DNA of 64,000 nt, taken from contig CM076259.1 of assembly GCA_038380795.1 (NCBI GenBank), forward strand, positions 25,526,977-25,590,976, given 5' to 3'. The notes beneath the pieces are model-generated. The model was given only the letters and a program-made list of their open reading frames with translations. It was not told the origin of the DNA and did not search any database. Shown in pieces: positions 14,627 through 26,110 of this stretch. A program made the position numbers and the translations under genes. Source of the DNA: Pyrocephalus nanus. Taxonomy: Eukaryota > Chordata > Aves > Passeriformes > Tyrannidae. Within the stretch, counting starts at the first letter, position 1. Each line of letters begins with the position of its first letter.

Positions 14627-14665
14627 TTGCTGCTGCTGCGGCTGCTGCTGCGGCTGCTGCTGCTT
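14627..14665. repeat. CTG/CGG-type trinucleotide repeat
   Basis: Three-base units CTG with interspersed CGG give a (GCA)n(GCC) pattern in the GSK3B sense. A related GCN run sits at 13914-13940. Both may be length-polymorphic. Confidence 0.88.
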
Positions 14666-14960
14666 CCCGAGGCGCCCAAGGGACGTAGGACTCGCGCGCC
14701 CGGCTGAAGCCTCCCGCCGGGCCCCCCTCCCCGTTCCTGCCGATCGGTCCCTTTGTCCCCACTGCTGCCTCCGCTGCGTGCCGGGCTCCCGCCGCTGCGC
14801 TCTGTGCGTGCGCCAAAGCCGCGCAGCCGCCCGTGGCCACCGCCGCCCCACGCTGCGGAGCGGCCGTAAGCACCGTCTGTGAATACCCGGCCGAGCAGCC
14901 CCGGCGCGCCCGCGAGCCCCGGCCCGAGGCCCGCACGGAAACGCCCGACCCCGCTCGGGA

Positions 14961-15320
14961 CCAATCGCGGGGCCGTTATGGGAGTGCCCGTAACGGGTCG
15001 TGACCAATCACGGCGCCGCCGCGGGCGCGGCCGATGCTCCCCGAAGCGAGGCGTGCAGCCAATGGGAGCGCGCCGCCGCCGCCCTAGCAGCGCGGCCAGG
15101 CGGCCAATGGCAGGGCGGGCTCCCTTCCGGCTATCGCCGGGCCAACCCGAGCGGGGCCGGGGCGGGGCAGCCAATCAGCGGCCGCACCGCCTCCGTCACA
15201 CGGCCCTGGGCCGGCTCCGAGCCGCAGCCCGGGGCGGGGCGCGGCCGCGGGCTGCCATTGGCTCCCGCAGGGAGCGCGGCGATTGGCTGGCGGCGATGAG
15301 GCCGTCCGCCGCGGGCCAAT
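14961..15320. promoter_or_regulatory. Array of eight CCAAT boxes (NF-Y type) upstream of GSK3B
   Basis: CCAAT pentamers lie at 14961-14965, 15004-15008, 15059-15063, 15104-15108, 15171-15175 and 15316-15320 on the plus strand, and as ATTGG at 15257-15261 and 15282-15286. Most have the purine-flanked form of NF-Y sites (for example AGCCAATGGG and AGCCAATCAG). Gaps between neighbours are 43, 55, 45, 67, 86, 25 and 34 bases, with GC boxes in between. NF-Y sites work in either orientation and are typical of TATA-less CpG promoters; eight in 360 bp is dense. They may serve GSK3B on the minus strand and a divergent transcript on the plus strand. Confidence 0.8.
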
Positions 15321-15510
15321 GGCCGTGCGCGCGGGCGCAGCCGCTCCCGCCGGGGCACGGCGCTCACCGCTGCGGGGGCTGGGGCAGCGCCGCGCATGCG
15401 CGGCCGGAGGTGCGGGCGGACACCGCTCCTGGGGCGCGGCCCCGCAGCACGGCCCGGCGGGAGCGCCCCTGGGGCAGCGCGGAGGGAGCCCCGGGGCGGC
15501 GGGAGCTTAC

Positions 15511-15600
15511 CTGAAACCTGTTAGGCACCGAGGTGCCGCCGTTCTGCTTCCTAGAACTGCGAAAGACAATGGCGCTGGAGCGCACGGTGCTGTCAAACAA
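15511..15600 (-). other. Candidate upstream exon with strong donor
   Basis: On the minus strand a sequence ending GTTTCAG is followed by GTAAGC at 15510-15505, an excellent splice donor. The stretch between the CR1 fragment and this donor is open in one frame (ending ...TSVPNRFQ), but it has no ATG and is preceded by an in-frame TGA, so if transcribed it is more likely a leader exon. It could be an alternative 5' exon of GSK3B initiating upstream of the CCAAT array, or chance. No homology is recognised. Confidence 0.3.
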
Positions 15601-15885
15601 TCACAGGATGGTTTAGGTTGGACCATCCATTTTCAGCCCCGCTCCATGGGCAGGGACAACTTCCACTAGACCTCGTCGCTCTAAGCCTGGCCTTGAACAC
15701 TTCCAGGGATGGGGCATCCCTAGCTGCTTTGGGCAACCTGTTCCAGTGCCTCACCACCCTCAGTAAATTTTTTCCTAAGATCTAATCTAAACCTACCCGC
15801 TTTCAGTTTGAAGCCATTCCCCCTTGTCCTGTCGCTACACACCCTTTGTAAGCACTCCCTCTCCATGGTTTTTGCAGGATCCCGT
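15600..15885 (-). repeat. CR1 LINE 3' fragment, antisense
   Basis: Read on the plus strand this begins 'tcacaggatggtttaggttg' and continues through 'cttccagggatggggcatcc', 'caacctgttccagtgcctc' and 'ccttgtcctgtcgctacaca', the reverse complement of the CR1 3' region. It is 5'-truncated and forms the outer border of the GSK3B CpG island. Confidence 0.92.
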
Positions 15886-18800
15886 CTCACCCGTGGGCCT
15901 GTGGTGTGACGGGTGGAAGAGCTGTGGATGTGGCACATGGAGTGGTGGTGACTCCTGTATTCTGCAGAGGCTGTGCCGAACGAGGGGGGGAAAGGAGATC
16001 AAGGCTCTCTTAGAAAGTTCTCCCATTTCAACTGTTAACAGCGAAACCTGCTTACAGCAAACACACTTTGTATTGGAGCCACTAAACACCCTCATGGCCA
16101 GGTCTTGCCGCCTCCCCCACCATGAGTAGGTTGAGCTTGGCCCCGGCCAGAGTTCCAGGCATGGGAAGTTCCAGGTTCTGGAAGACCTTGTACTTCTTCA
16201 GGGCTCTGAAGCATCCCTGGGGGCACCAGTTCTCAGCTCTGGCAAAGCAGGCGCTGGAGAACTGCTGCATGCTGTGACCTCAGTAAAATTACTCAGCAGA
16301 CCTCAGCAAAAATTGAGCACCGCTTGCTTATGCCATTAAAAGAAATAGTGCTCTTGCCAGAACAGTTTATACCACAAACAAAATAACTTGGGCTAGCAGA
16401 AGCATATTTTGCCGGTGTTGGAGACTAAGAGCTACTGCTCTCTTTTCAAGGCATCAAAATATTGCCAGATTTCCTTTTTTTCCAGCCCCGTTCTGAACAC
16501 CATTGCTATGTGAGCAAAGACTTGGCCAAAGGCAGCTAAAATTTATCCTTTATGAGAGCTATTTTCCAAAGCAAGAAACAAATCCTGTCTCTCAAAATGG
16601 TCCTCTTCAGCAGTTTGCTCGCCTCAGGGTGCTTGGTTTTCTGGAAGCCTTTTTTCTTGCCTCCCAAATGGTGAATAGGTTTATCTACTACAAAGGCCAT
16701 GAGGTCGTTTAAGGTTTGATTCTTCGTGATCTACCTGTGCAGCTGGGAATCTGACAGGTGAGAGTGGTGTGCCCTAACGGGCTAAAAGAGACAGTCTGAA
16801 GCCACTGCATCAGAGTGGTACTGCAGCCACCCCAAGCCACCCTACTGTAGTCATCATTCCAGCCCTCCCTCTGAGACTCCACTGTGTCAAACATTGCTGA
16901 GACACACTTCAGTAAACTGCCAACAGTGAAAATGACATTTTCTCTCTTGTTCGGTAGAGCTGTTGTTAAAAATTTGGGCTACCGATTGGGTTACCTCCCT
17001 GAAGAGCGTTCTTACATAAAAAAGACAAAGTAAATATGCAGCCAGGCAGTGGCCAGCTCTCTTCTACCTGAAATGCACCACCAGGCATTCCAGTCATGAG
17101 CTTGAAATTATTTTTTCTGGCTTTGAGCATCAAAACACTAACAAAAATCACATTTTCTTGTTTTCTGACAAAGTTCTTTCAAATGACTACATAAACAGGA
17201 GAACTGACTTAGAAGAGACAGCTGAGCTTTGTTTCTTGAAAAAGTTGGCAGTTTGAAAAACAGCAGGTGGGGGAGGGTGAGCTCTTTGCTTTTTAGCATT
17301 TGCTGTTACTCATAACAGTGGTAAATAAAAATCAGACCAATGCATAATTTATACTGATGGTGTCCATTTGAAAAATGTCCCTTAAAGCTTTGAAATGAGT
17401 CTACAACCTGATAATAAAAATGGGAAATCAACTTCATTCACTTACAGGGAACAAGGCTATTTCAGGAAAACAACTTTGTGCTTGTCCTCCTGTATCTAGT
17501 ATAGCCCTTCCCTAAAATCACGCAGTTTCCTCTTCAGCACCAAACCAATCAAAACCACAACTTGGTTGCTTCTAATGACACTTTTCTGAATACCAAGCCT
17601 ATCCATCCACTTGGGGAATGCATATTACAAAAATCCCAGCTGCAGTATTTCATATTAGGCAATCTTGGCCATATTTCCAAGTAATAATTAACCAGCCAAG
17701 TCTCCAAAGCCTGTCCATTCAAGTCATAGCATCTTCTCATCTACCAGGAAACCACACAAGTGTGCTTTAAAGGAGGATTATTATGTATTTGAAGGGATGG
17801 GAAACTATAAAGCGTCTCAAATTTCTGGTAGTCTTTTCATAGACTTGCAGAAAAACCTTAAACACACAGTAAGGGTATCTGTTAAGCTTTCATCCTCAAT
17901 TTGAAAAACGGACTGACAATTAAAATAATTTGTGAGAGTCATGAGTGAGCTAGTTGCTTTTTTAGACTGAAAGATTCTCTTTTGACAACATCGCAAAGTC
18001 CATATTTATTTTTGGCCCCTTGGCTGATGAAATTACCTCCGTTAAGAATCTGCAAATATAAATAGAATTGACGCTTTAATGATCAGTTTTCACAAGCTGT
18101 TGTAATCCAGCATCTCAGGCATTAATATTGTTCCAAATCTGGATGCACGGGGCACTTTTACAGCTGCCGTGTTTCTGTAACATTCAAGTTCCCAGGGAGG
18201 CTGCCTGAAAACGTGAAGTATCTGATAGAAATTAGTGAAGTGTTGTCTCTCTGAAATGCCATAAGGTGGCAGTGAATTGGAAAATTGGTACAATTTCTGG
18301 GTAGAACAAAGATTTAAGGAGCTCAGTAGAAGAGGAGGGGAGGCTGTTTGTTTGTTTGTTTGGGGATTTTCATTTCTCTATTTACATTTTATATATCACC
18401 ATAAACTTCAATCTGAATAGGTCTGCTCCAACATGAACCAATAGACATGTTCCTGCGCGGGGAACTCCTGCTTTTTCTTTCTCCATTGCTTCCTTTTCAG
18501 GTGATCAGTAGGAATATTTTCTGTTTGATTACCTTGCAGCTCTTGCTGGGTCATTCCACCAGAAGCCATGGTGACAGAGCTACCTCCTCTAGCCTGATAA
18601 GGATGCAATCATTCAAGGCTGTTTTGAATTCTGCTGCACTAGTGAATCAAAACTATATTAATGGATCTACCAGTCTTGTATCTAATTCCTTAATATTGCC
18701 AGGGCAATTACCCACAGAGCAATTTAGAGAGATATTGTAATGGCTTGTCCCTTGCTTGAGTGGCATGGGCAAACTCAATATTAATGGTTGAACTTTAACT

Positions 18801-21397
18801 TTGCTTTTTTTTTCCAGTGGAAAATCAGAGATTGTAACAGTAACAAATTTACTGAGTGCCCAGGCGTTAATGATTAAACAATAAATCCTGAAAAGTGGTT
18901 TTGATTTTTGTGCCGAAACAAAACCCCAAGGAATCTATGTTCAGAGCGTACCAGTTGAATCCATGTTTCTGAGCAGGACAGAAGTTTTTAATCCTGAGAA
19001 CCCAGTATTTTGCAATCATTTCCTGTCACAAAATATGTCATCACCAACAATTGCTTCAGAGGACAGCTGATGTTTTGCTGATCTGGACGTGCGTAGGTGC
19101 ACCGAGGCCTTGCAAGACTCCAGGTAAGTTTGCCAAAACTGATAAAGCCAAGTGGTCTCAACAGTTTAATGTAGCAGAAGCTACAGACAACTTCCGTATT
19201 CCAAGTTTACAGAGGAGTTGAATGAGCAGAGACACCAAATACAGGTTCATGGCAACATTGCGACACTTGAAAAACGTCAGTGACTCAGCAGGAAAATCCG
19301 TCCTTTTGTGGAATTAAGTCCTCCCTGCTGGTCTTCTGCACAGATTTAAGGTTGGTTTTACCCACTGGCTCTTGACAGAAGCATCAGGTTTCCCATTGTG
19401 CCAGGAGAACATCTTGTTCAGTTTGAAGGTTTCCCTTGCCCCAGCATTTGTCTGACCACGCCCTCTTCATAAATAACCCTGGAAAACCATGTTGTCCTGA
19501 AGCTCTGTCAGTCTAATGAGCTTTTGACAAGTCTTCCAGGTATTTGCTTTCTGTAAAGCAAAATTTATGCCCATTTCCTCAGGCATCTGAAAGGGTTCAA
19601 ATTAGAAAAATTATTGGACTCTTCTGTAGGTATCATCTTGCTCATATTAGATTCAGTCAAGCAGCCCAAGACTGACATCCCTTTGCTCTCTCTGTGCTAC
19701 AGTATTGGTGGAAGGGCCCATGAATGTCCCATGCTCACCATTACCCTGTCTTCCCAATCAACTTCCAAACTGGCTGTTGAAACAGGAGACTTTGAAAGCA
19801 AAGAGAGTTAAATCCAGCCTGATTGCCGAGGCCTTCAGTTCTTTCAAGAAAATCTTGCAGGGCTAGGAATCCTGAAGGGGAGCCCTGGGATTAAGACTAC
19901 TCTTTAGCTGGATCTTGGTAGATGCATGGCAGGGGAGAAGACTCAGGCTGGGTTTCCAAGTTGTCACAGTGACCTAGAAGTTGTACAGGGAGCCAAGCAA
20001 AACAGCCAACAAAGGAGATTTTTCTCTGTATCCTCCTTCAGATAGCTAGGGGATGTTGCAGCAGGGTGATGAGGTTTATTGTGCCTTCTCACAAATGCAG
20101 GAAGAGGATTCACTAGTTCCTTCTGAAATAGTTTTTGGAAAGAAAGCATCGCACATCATGCAAGTTGCCAGCAGAAGGAGAAAAGGCTGTTGGAAATAGA
20201 CATTTACATCACCAAAGAAGCAAGGAACCCAGAAATACGCCTGGTGAAGCCTGGCCGGGATGCTGTCCTCACTGGAAGGGCTCCCTGCAGACTGAAATTA
20301 CCATCCTTAACTGCACTGAAATGCTCTTGCTGTTGCAGCTGTTTTTACCCTGGCTGAAAATAACTCCATGGGTGCAAGTCTCCCCGGGACAGCCAACTCT
20401 GTGAGGGAGAAGGAGGACGATAGTGCTTGGTGGGTTAGAGCCAGTCTTGATATCCACAAGGCAAACCGTGCAGAGCACGGTATGTCTGCGGAGAGGGATG
20501 CCATGCACAAGGCAGAGCAAAATGGCTGAATAGAGCTATGAAACCTTGGTCATTCTACATCCATCAGCTACAGCAGTGCACAGCTACAGCAGTGAACTTG
20601 CACTGTTGTTGTATGTCTTGCCTACGAACTGGGGATCTTTAGTTTGCAGCCCGGAATTGAAGGTGGTGATTCTCCTCAGACAACCTGGGAGAAAATGCAA
20701 AGCTAATTATGAAGTGGCCAAAAATGTAACAGTATTTTCATTTTGTTCATTGAGTTTTTGCCAAGCACTCTAATTGATTTAATGATCCCTGTTCCAGGCT
20801 GCTCACTAATCACCAGCACACACTACTTCCTTCATCTTTGGCTGGCAAATGGTTACTAATTGTTGCTGCATCTTGCGTTGTACATCTGGTGCTGACACCT
20901 GTCCTTACCCTGAGATGGAGGCACAGCTGTTTTTAAAAGGAGAGCTCTCTCCCAGATCTCTAAAACATCTGGGAAAATATGGCATTGAAACTGAATTATG
21001 CCGGATAAAAAATTAGCAAATATGTGGACGGGCTAGAGGGTTTGCCAACACAAAGCTTAAAAGTAGGCACATGAAACAACAGAAAAGACTCACCACCATG
21101 TCTTTAAAACATGACTCCTGAGCATTCCCATAAAGCATGCTTATTTCCCCTAATTCCCTGTAGACTGCTTGACATGGCAAAATCTTTTACACTCTGTATA
21201 AGAGAGCACATCTCCTAATTTGATCAGACTAATAACCCATGTTGCTTTTTCTTCAGCCTATTAGACATAATTCAAAAGCCTTTCTTAAAGGTAGGATTCA
21301 GGATCCCACAGCAAGTTCTAATTGGCTGGAGACAAGAAACCAGTAGCATGAAAGCACCAAAAAGCCCTAGAAATCAATGGAAACAATTCCATTCCTT

Positions 21398-21423
21398 AAA
21401 AAAAAAAAAAAAAAAAAAAAAAA
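21398..21423. repeat. A26 homopolymer
   Basis: A run of 26 A in the intergenic region. No retrocopy body is recognised upstream. Confidence 0.92.
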
Positions 21424-22789
21424 TAAAACAACAAATCTCTTCCAGAATCTCATTTCCTCCTGAACATTTTGTGACCGCGATTGTTGCGAGCAACCTATTT
21501 TTTTCCCCCTCCCTGTTTATTCTGTGTATTTAGCAGCACTGAGCGTACAGTCCATTGTTTTGCTAATGGTCAGCAAAGCTTATCTCCTGATCGAGCCCAG
21601 CCGCTATCGCTCACATGCTGTTCTGCAAGACTTGGACGAGCATTCCTCTCAGACCCTGCAGAGGCTGCAAGCCAGCAGCGTGAGCGAGGCTGAACTCACC
21701 AGGCAACAATGAGTAGGCATGTAAGGACACAGAAAGGAAATGGGTGAGCTTAAACCAGGTTAGCATGATTGGAGCAGCAGTCACTCCAAATGACCCCTAA
21801 GAAAAGAGCATGAAAGCAAAAAAGGCCTGGTAGGACTAACAATGCCTTTTTATAAAGGAGTCATTTCAGGACATCTGACTTAAGGGAAGTGCCACATTTA
21901 TGTATTTTTAATTGGACTGGATTTAAGCCATATCAAGCTGATGATGCCGTTCTGAGTTCAAAAGGACATTGCCTCATAGCATGGGAGCAAGGGGACAATG
22001 CCATTAGCAGGAAAGGCAGCACTTTCAAAAGCAGTAGAAGGAATTATTTTTTAATTAAGCAGTTATTGTATATTCCATGTATTTAAAGTAGAAGTGTCTT
22101 CTAGTCACTGGAAGGTGACTTCTCCAATGAGATGCTTCTAGTTCTCAAGTGGAGTTGCTCTTAAACTTCCCCTAAAGGAGCCTGTCTCTTCTCCACACCC
22201 GTGGAAGAATCCTAGAAAGACCTGCCTAGTAAGTGGCCTCTGGGGTAAGAAGCCTCCCACTAGGTGACAGGAAGAGCGTTATATTTCTAACTGGACTCTG
22301 AAAGTCACTGATGGAGGATATCACCTACAGGCAAGAACCTGGATAATACTGAACCCTGAAATAGGTAGTACTGAACCCCATTTTTGGTAAAGGGTATGAA
22401 ACATGCTGTTTGAATTCAAATCACTCTCTAAGTATGGACATATGGGAACATTTATAAAATGCTCTGAAAGATCTTGCCCTGATCACAATCAGGAGGAAGA
22501 TACTGAACTGGAAACCAGGGACTGAGCTGTTTGACAATCAAGGATCATCTCCTCAAAGCTCAAGAGTGGTTCATCCTGACAAGAAGAAAATCAAGCAAAA
22601 ATCAAGTGGACATGGATGAGCATAGATGTCTTGACTAAACTCTGGCATAAAAAGGAAATGCACAAAAGGTGGAAACGGGTAGGTGACCCAGAAGGAAGCT
22701 TTACTGGTGAGAATGCCCTTCAGCAATCCCAGGCCCTTGAGCAAGGGGCCCAAAAGTGCTGAGGAAGCTGAATAATGTAATTCCAAAGC

Positions 22790-24177
22790 CATTCTTTGAA
22801 AGATCACAGTGATTAGGAGAGGTTCCTGAGGCCTGGAAGAAAGCCAAATATCACTACTATCTTCAATAAGGACAAGAAGGAGGACCGGGGAAATTACAAT
22901 CTGGCCAGCCTCACTTCAATCCCTAAAAAGGCAATGGAGCAAAAAATCATGGAAACCATTTCCAAATGCATGAAGAACAAGGATATCAAGTGTAGTCAGC
23001 ATGGATTTACAAAGGGGAAATCCAGCCTAACCAACCTTTCGCAGCACAATAGCTGGCTCGGTGAATGAGAGGAGCGCAATGATGTTGTTTGCGCAGAGTT
23101 TAGTGTGAGGCTTTTGACACTGTCTCCCACAACATCCCCATAGACAACCTGACAAACTATGGGTTACATAAGTGGACTGTGAGGTGGATCCAAAAATGGC
23201 TGAATGGCTGGGCCCAGAGTGTCATGGCCAGTGGCACAAAGTCCAGCTAGAGGCCAGTCACCAGTGGTATATCCTGTTACTAGGTCTTATACTGTTTAAC
23301 AACTTCATTAATGAGCTGGATGATGTGGCAGAGTACACCTTTGGCAATTTTACAGATTACACAAAGCCGGGAGGAGCTGACACACCAGATGGTGTGCTGC
23401 CATCCAGAGCAACCTGGACAGGCTGGGGAATTGGTCAGAGAGGAATCGCATGAACAAAGGGAAATGCAAAGTCCTCGCACCTGGGGAAGAGTAACCCCAT
23501 GCTGTACAGGCTGGGGGCTCTGCAAAGGAGGACCTGAGGAGTTCTGGAGGACATCAAGCTGGCCACGAGCCAGTAGTGCGCCCTCACAGCAAAGACAGAC
23601 AGCAACATCCCAGGCTGCATCAGTAAAATCACAGTCATTAGTCATGAGAGGTGATCTTTCCCCTCTACTCAGCACTGGTAAGGCCTTCTTTGTCCTGTTC
23701 TGGGCTCCCCAGTGCAAGAAAGAGAGAGACTTACTGGAGCAACTCCAGCAAAAGACCAAAAAGATGATTAAGGGACTGCAGCATCTCTCTTATGAGGGAA
23801 GACACAGAAAGCTGGGAGTGTTCAGCCTAGAAAACAAAATGCTCAGGGGGAATCTCATCAATGTGTATAAATATACGGTGGAAGGGAATGAGGAGGAGGG
23901 AGATGGGTGCTCGCTGACAGATGAAGATGCAGTAGGCACTATTTAAAACATATGAAACTCTACCTGAATACCAGAAAACACCCTTTTTACTGTGGGGGTA
24001 GTCAAAGACTGGAGCAGGTTCCCCAGAGAAGTTGTGGAGGACGAGTTCAAGGCCGGGTTGGATAGAGCTTTGAGCAAGATGGTCTAGTGGGAGATGTCCC
24101 TGCCCATGGCAGTGGGGTTGGAACTAGATAATCTTTAAGGTTCCTTCCAGCCTAAATCATTCTATGATTCTATCTCT
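22790..24177 (+). mobile_element. CR1 LINE, 5'-truncated, with degenerate reverse-transcriptase region
   Basis: This is the longest CR1 copy in the window. It starts near 'gaggcctggaagaaagccaa', passes through the ORF2 reverse-transcriptase region ('gtcagcatggatttacaaag', 'gacactgtctcccacaacat', 'gatgatgtggcagagtacac'), then the 3' part, and ends with ATTCTATGATTCTAT near 24175, the typical CR1 3' terminus. In a working copy this region encodes the polymerase used for target-primed reverse transcription. Here the frame is broken many times; the 211-codon and 93-codon frames at 23311-23946 and 23172-23453 are only remnants. The 5' part of ORF2 and all of ORF1 are missing. It is a dead copy. 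Confidence 0.93.
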
Positions 24178-24300
24178 GGAAATATACAAAACCCGACTGG
24201 ACATGGACCTGGGTAACTGGGTGTGCTACACTCTGTGAATAAGAGGATGTTGAACTAAATGATCTCCAGAGGTCCCTTCCATCCTCCACAATCCTGCCAT
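24178..24300 (+). repeat. Second CR1 3' fragment abutting the first
   Basis: Immediately after the ATTCTAT end of the preceding CR1, the sequence resumes at 'ctctggaaatatacaaaacc' and runs through 'gaactaaatgatctccagag' to 'tcccttccatcctccacaat'. This is the last 120 bases or so of a different CR1 subfamily in the same orientation. Either one element inserted into another or two landed side by side. Confidence 0.85.
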
Positions 24301-25599
24301 CCACTACAGTAGTTCCTAGTGTCCTGTATGCTCTCAGTTCTTAAGTGTTTCACTGGTTTTTCCCTGAGGTAATTTTAGACATTACTTGTGTAATGAATTG
24401 CACCGAATGCATATACCTCTGAGGATGAGGTGATTATGGAGAAGCCTGAACTTAACAAAATAGTCAGAGGAGTTGTCCATAAAAAACATGAAGGATCTGG
24501 GAATCATCAGTCTGTACACATGCTTTCAGCAAAATAAGCAAGGTCTGGGGAGATGGAAGCTGACAGAATGCACATGGTAGGGTCAGATGGGAAGTGGGAG
24601 ATGAGAGACATATTACAGCCAGTGCTGAATATGGTGCAGGGGAACTTCAGTTTTATTTCCCAGTCTATGGGAACCAGTGCCACATGGTCTGGGCAGTTTG
24701 GGTGGTGGTAGTAAAATAAAAGCCCTAACACTGTATCAAAACAGGGTACCAAGCCTGGACATATAAATCAGAGGCAGTATTTTCAAACTGTGCACCCAGA
24801 AAAGGGAGAAAACACAATTAATGACCATCCAGGAGAAGTCTGATTTAAATGACCACCCAGGAACTTGAAGCACAGGCAGCTCTCCAGGGCAGCAGTCCAC
24901 AAGCTGAACCATGAGCCTGTCCTTTCTCCAGCTGTGTTCCCAGTCTCCTACACAGCATGGTCCCAGTATATTTTATGCACTAAAGCAGGATGCCATTAAG
25001 AAAAAAATATGTAATCACGTAATTAACGCCTGTCTCACAAGAGAAGATCAGAGAAACATTTGTCAAGAATCATCTAGGAATAATTATTTCTTGCCTTGAG
25101 AGAAAGATATGGACTGGAGCCCCCAGATGGCTCCCTGACGTCCCTTTCAGGCCTCTTTTCCACAAAGTAATACGTGCCAAAATTAAGCCAAATTAAGTTT
25201 CCACACATTATTTTAATTTCAGCCTTCTGTAACTTCTGAATGCTTGATTTCAGAGCCATTTTGGCACAGATTACTGCGCTCTGCTTTAGAGGATCCCAGT
25301 CAGTTTGTTTTAAAGTCAACTCTGCAAAGATGCCATGATACACAAATCCACAGGGTTCATTAACAACTTGGTTACAGACTCACCACGAAGACCTCTTCCA
25401 GGGGCCAGGAGAGGCAACCGAAGTGACTGTGTCCTCTCCAACTAGTGAAAATTATGGTGGGAGTGGGAAGGGATGGCTGTGCTGTTAGCTAGCACCAGAG
25501 GCTTGTCTTTCAGATCCACATGCTGGCAGCAGGTGAGATGAGAGTCTAAGGACACCTGGGCTCCCTTCCAAACTCTGGAGAGCAATATGTGCCACTAGG

Positions 25600-26110
25600 A
25601 GCTTTTAGCTTGTTTCTATCCATGTTCTCTCCAATCCAGACCCTTGAAAACAAACAGCTCCTTTGCTATCTCCTCTGCTCCCTGCCCCACCACTGTCAAG
25701 TCAGGGTCTCTCCTCTCCCCACTCTTGCCTCCACTAATTGCATCCCACCTCAAGTCATGCCCATACCCTGCTTCTCTCCCCCTCTCAGCCACCTGGCTTG
25801 TCCTGCTATCACACATTTTTTTTCACTCCTGCTCTTTCCCCTACTCCCTCACATTTTTTGCCCAACAGCTGCTTCCAAACCCTGAATCCTTGGTGGCTTA
25901 ATCGTTCACTCTATCCTTATCCCTGTTCACTACTGACTCAGAAAATTATGCTCCCCATCTTCCTGTCTCTGCCCCAGTCACACTGCCTCCCCCTCTTACA
26001 CCACCTCATCCCCCAGCCATTCCAGCCCCAGCCACAGCTTTTCAAACATATTTACCGTTTTTCTCCCACAAGTGGCTTTCACAACCACTTCTTCTGCCGT
26101 GCTGCTTCAC
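25600..26110. repeat. Pyrimidine-rich (C+T) low-complexity tract
   Basis: For about 500 bases the plus strand is strikingly rich in C and T without being a simple tandem repeat. The bias keeps plus-strand frames open for up to 129 codons (25738-26127), giving Ser/Pro/Leu-rich nonsense peptides. I see no splice signals or homology, so I treat it as low-complexity DNA. Confidence 0.6.

Noticed and set aside
23172..23946. Plus-strand frames of 93 and 211 codons
   Set aside because: Remnants of CR1 reverse-transcriptase and 3' sequence, frame-broken.
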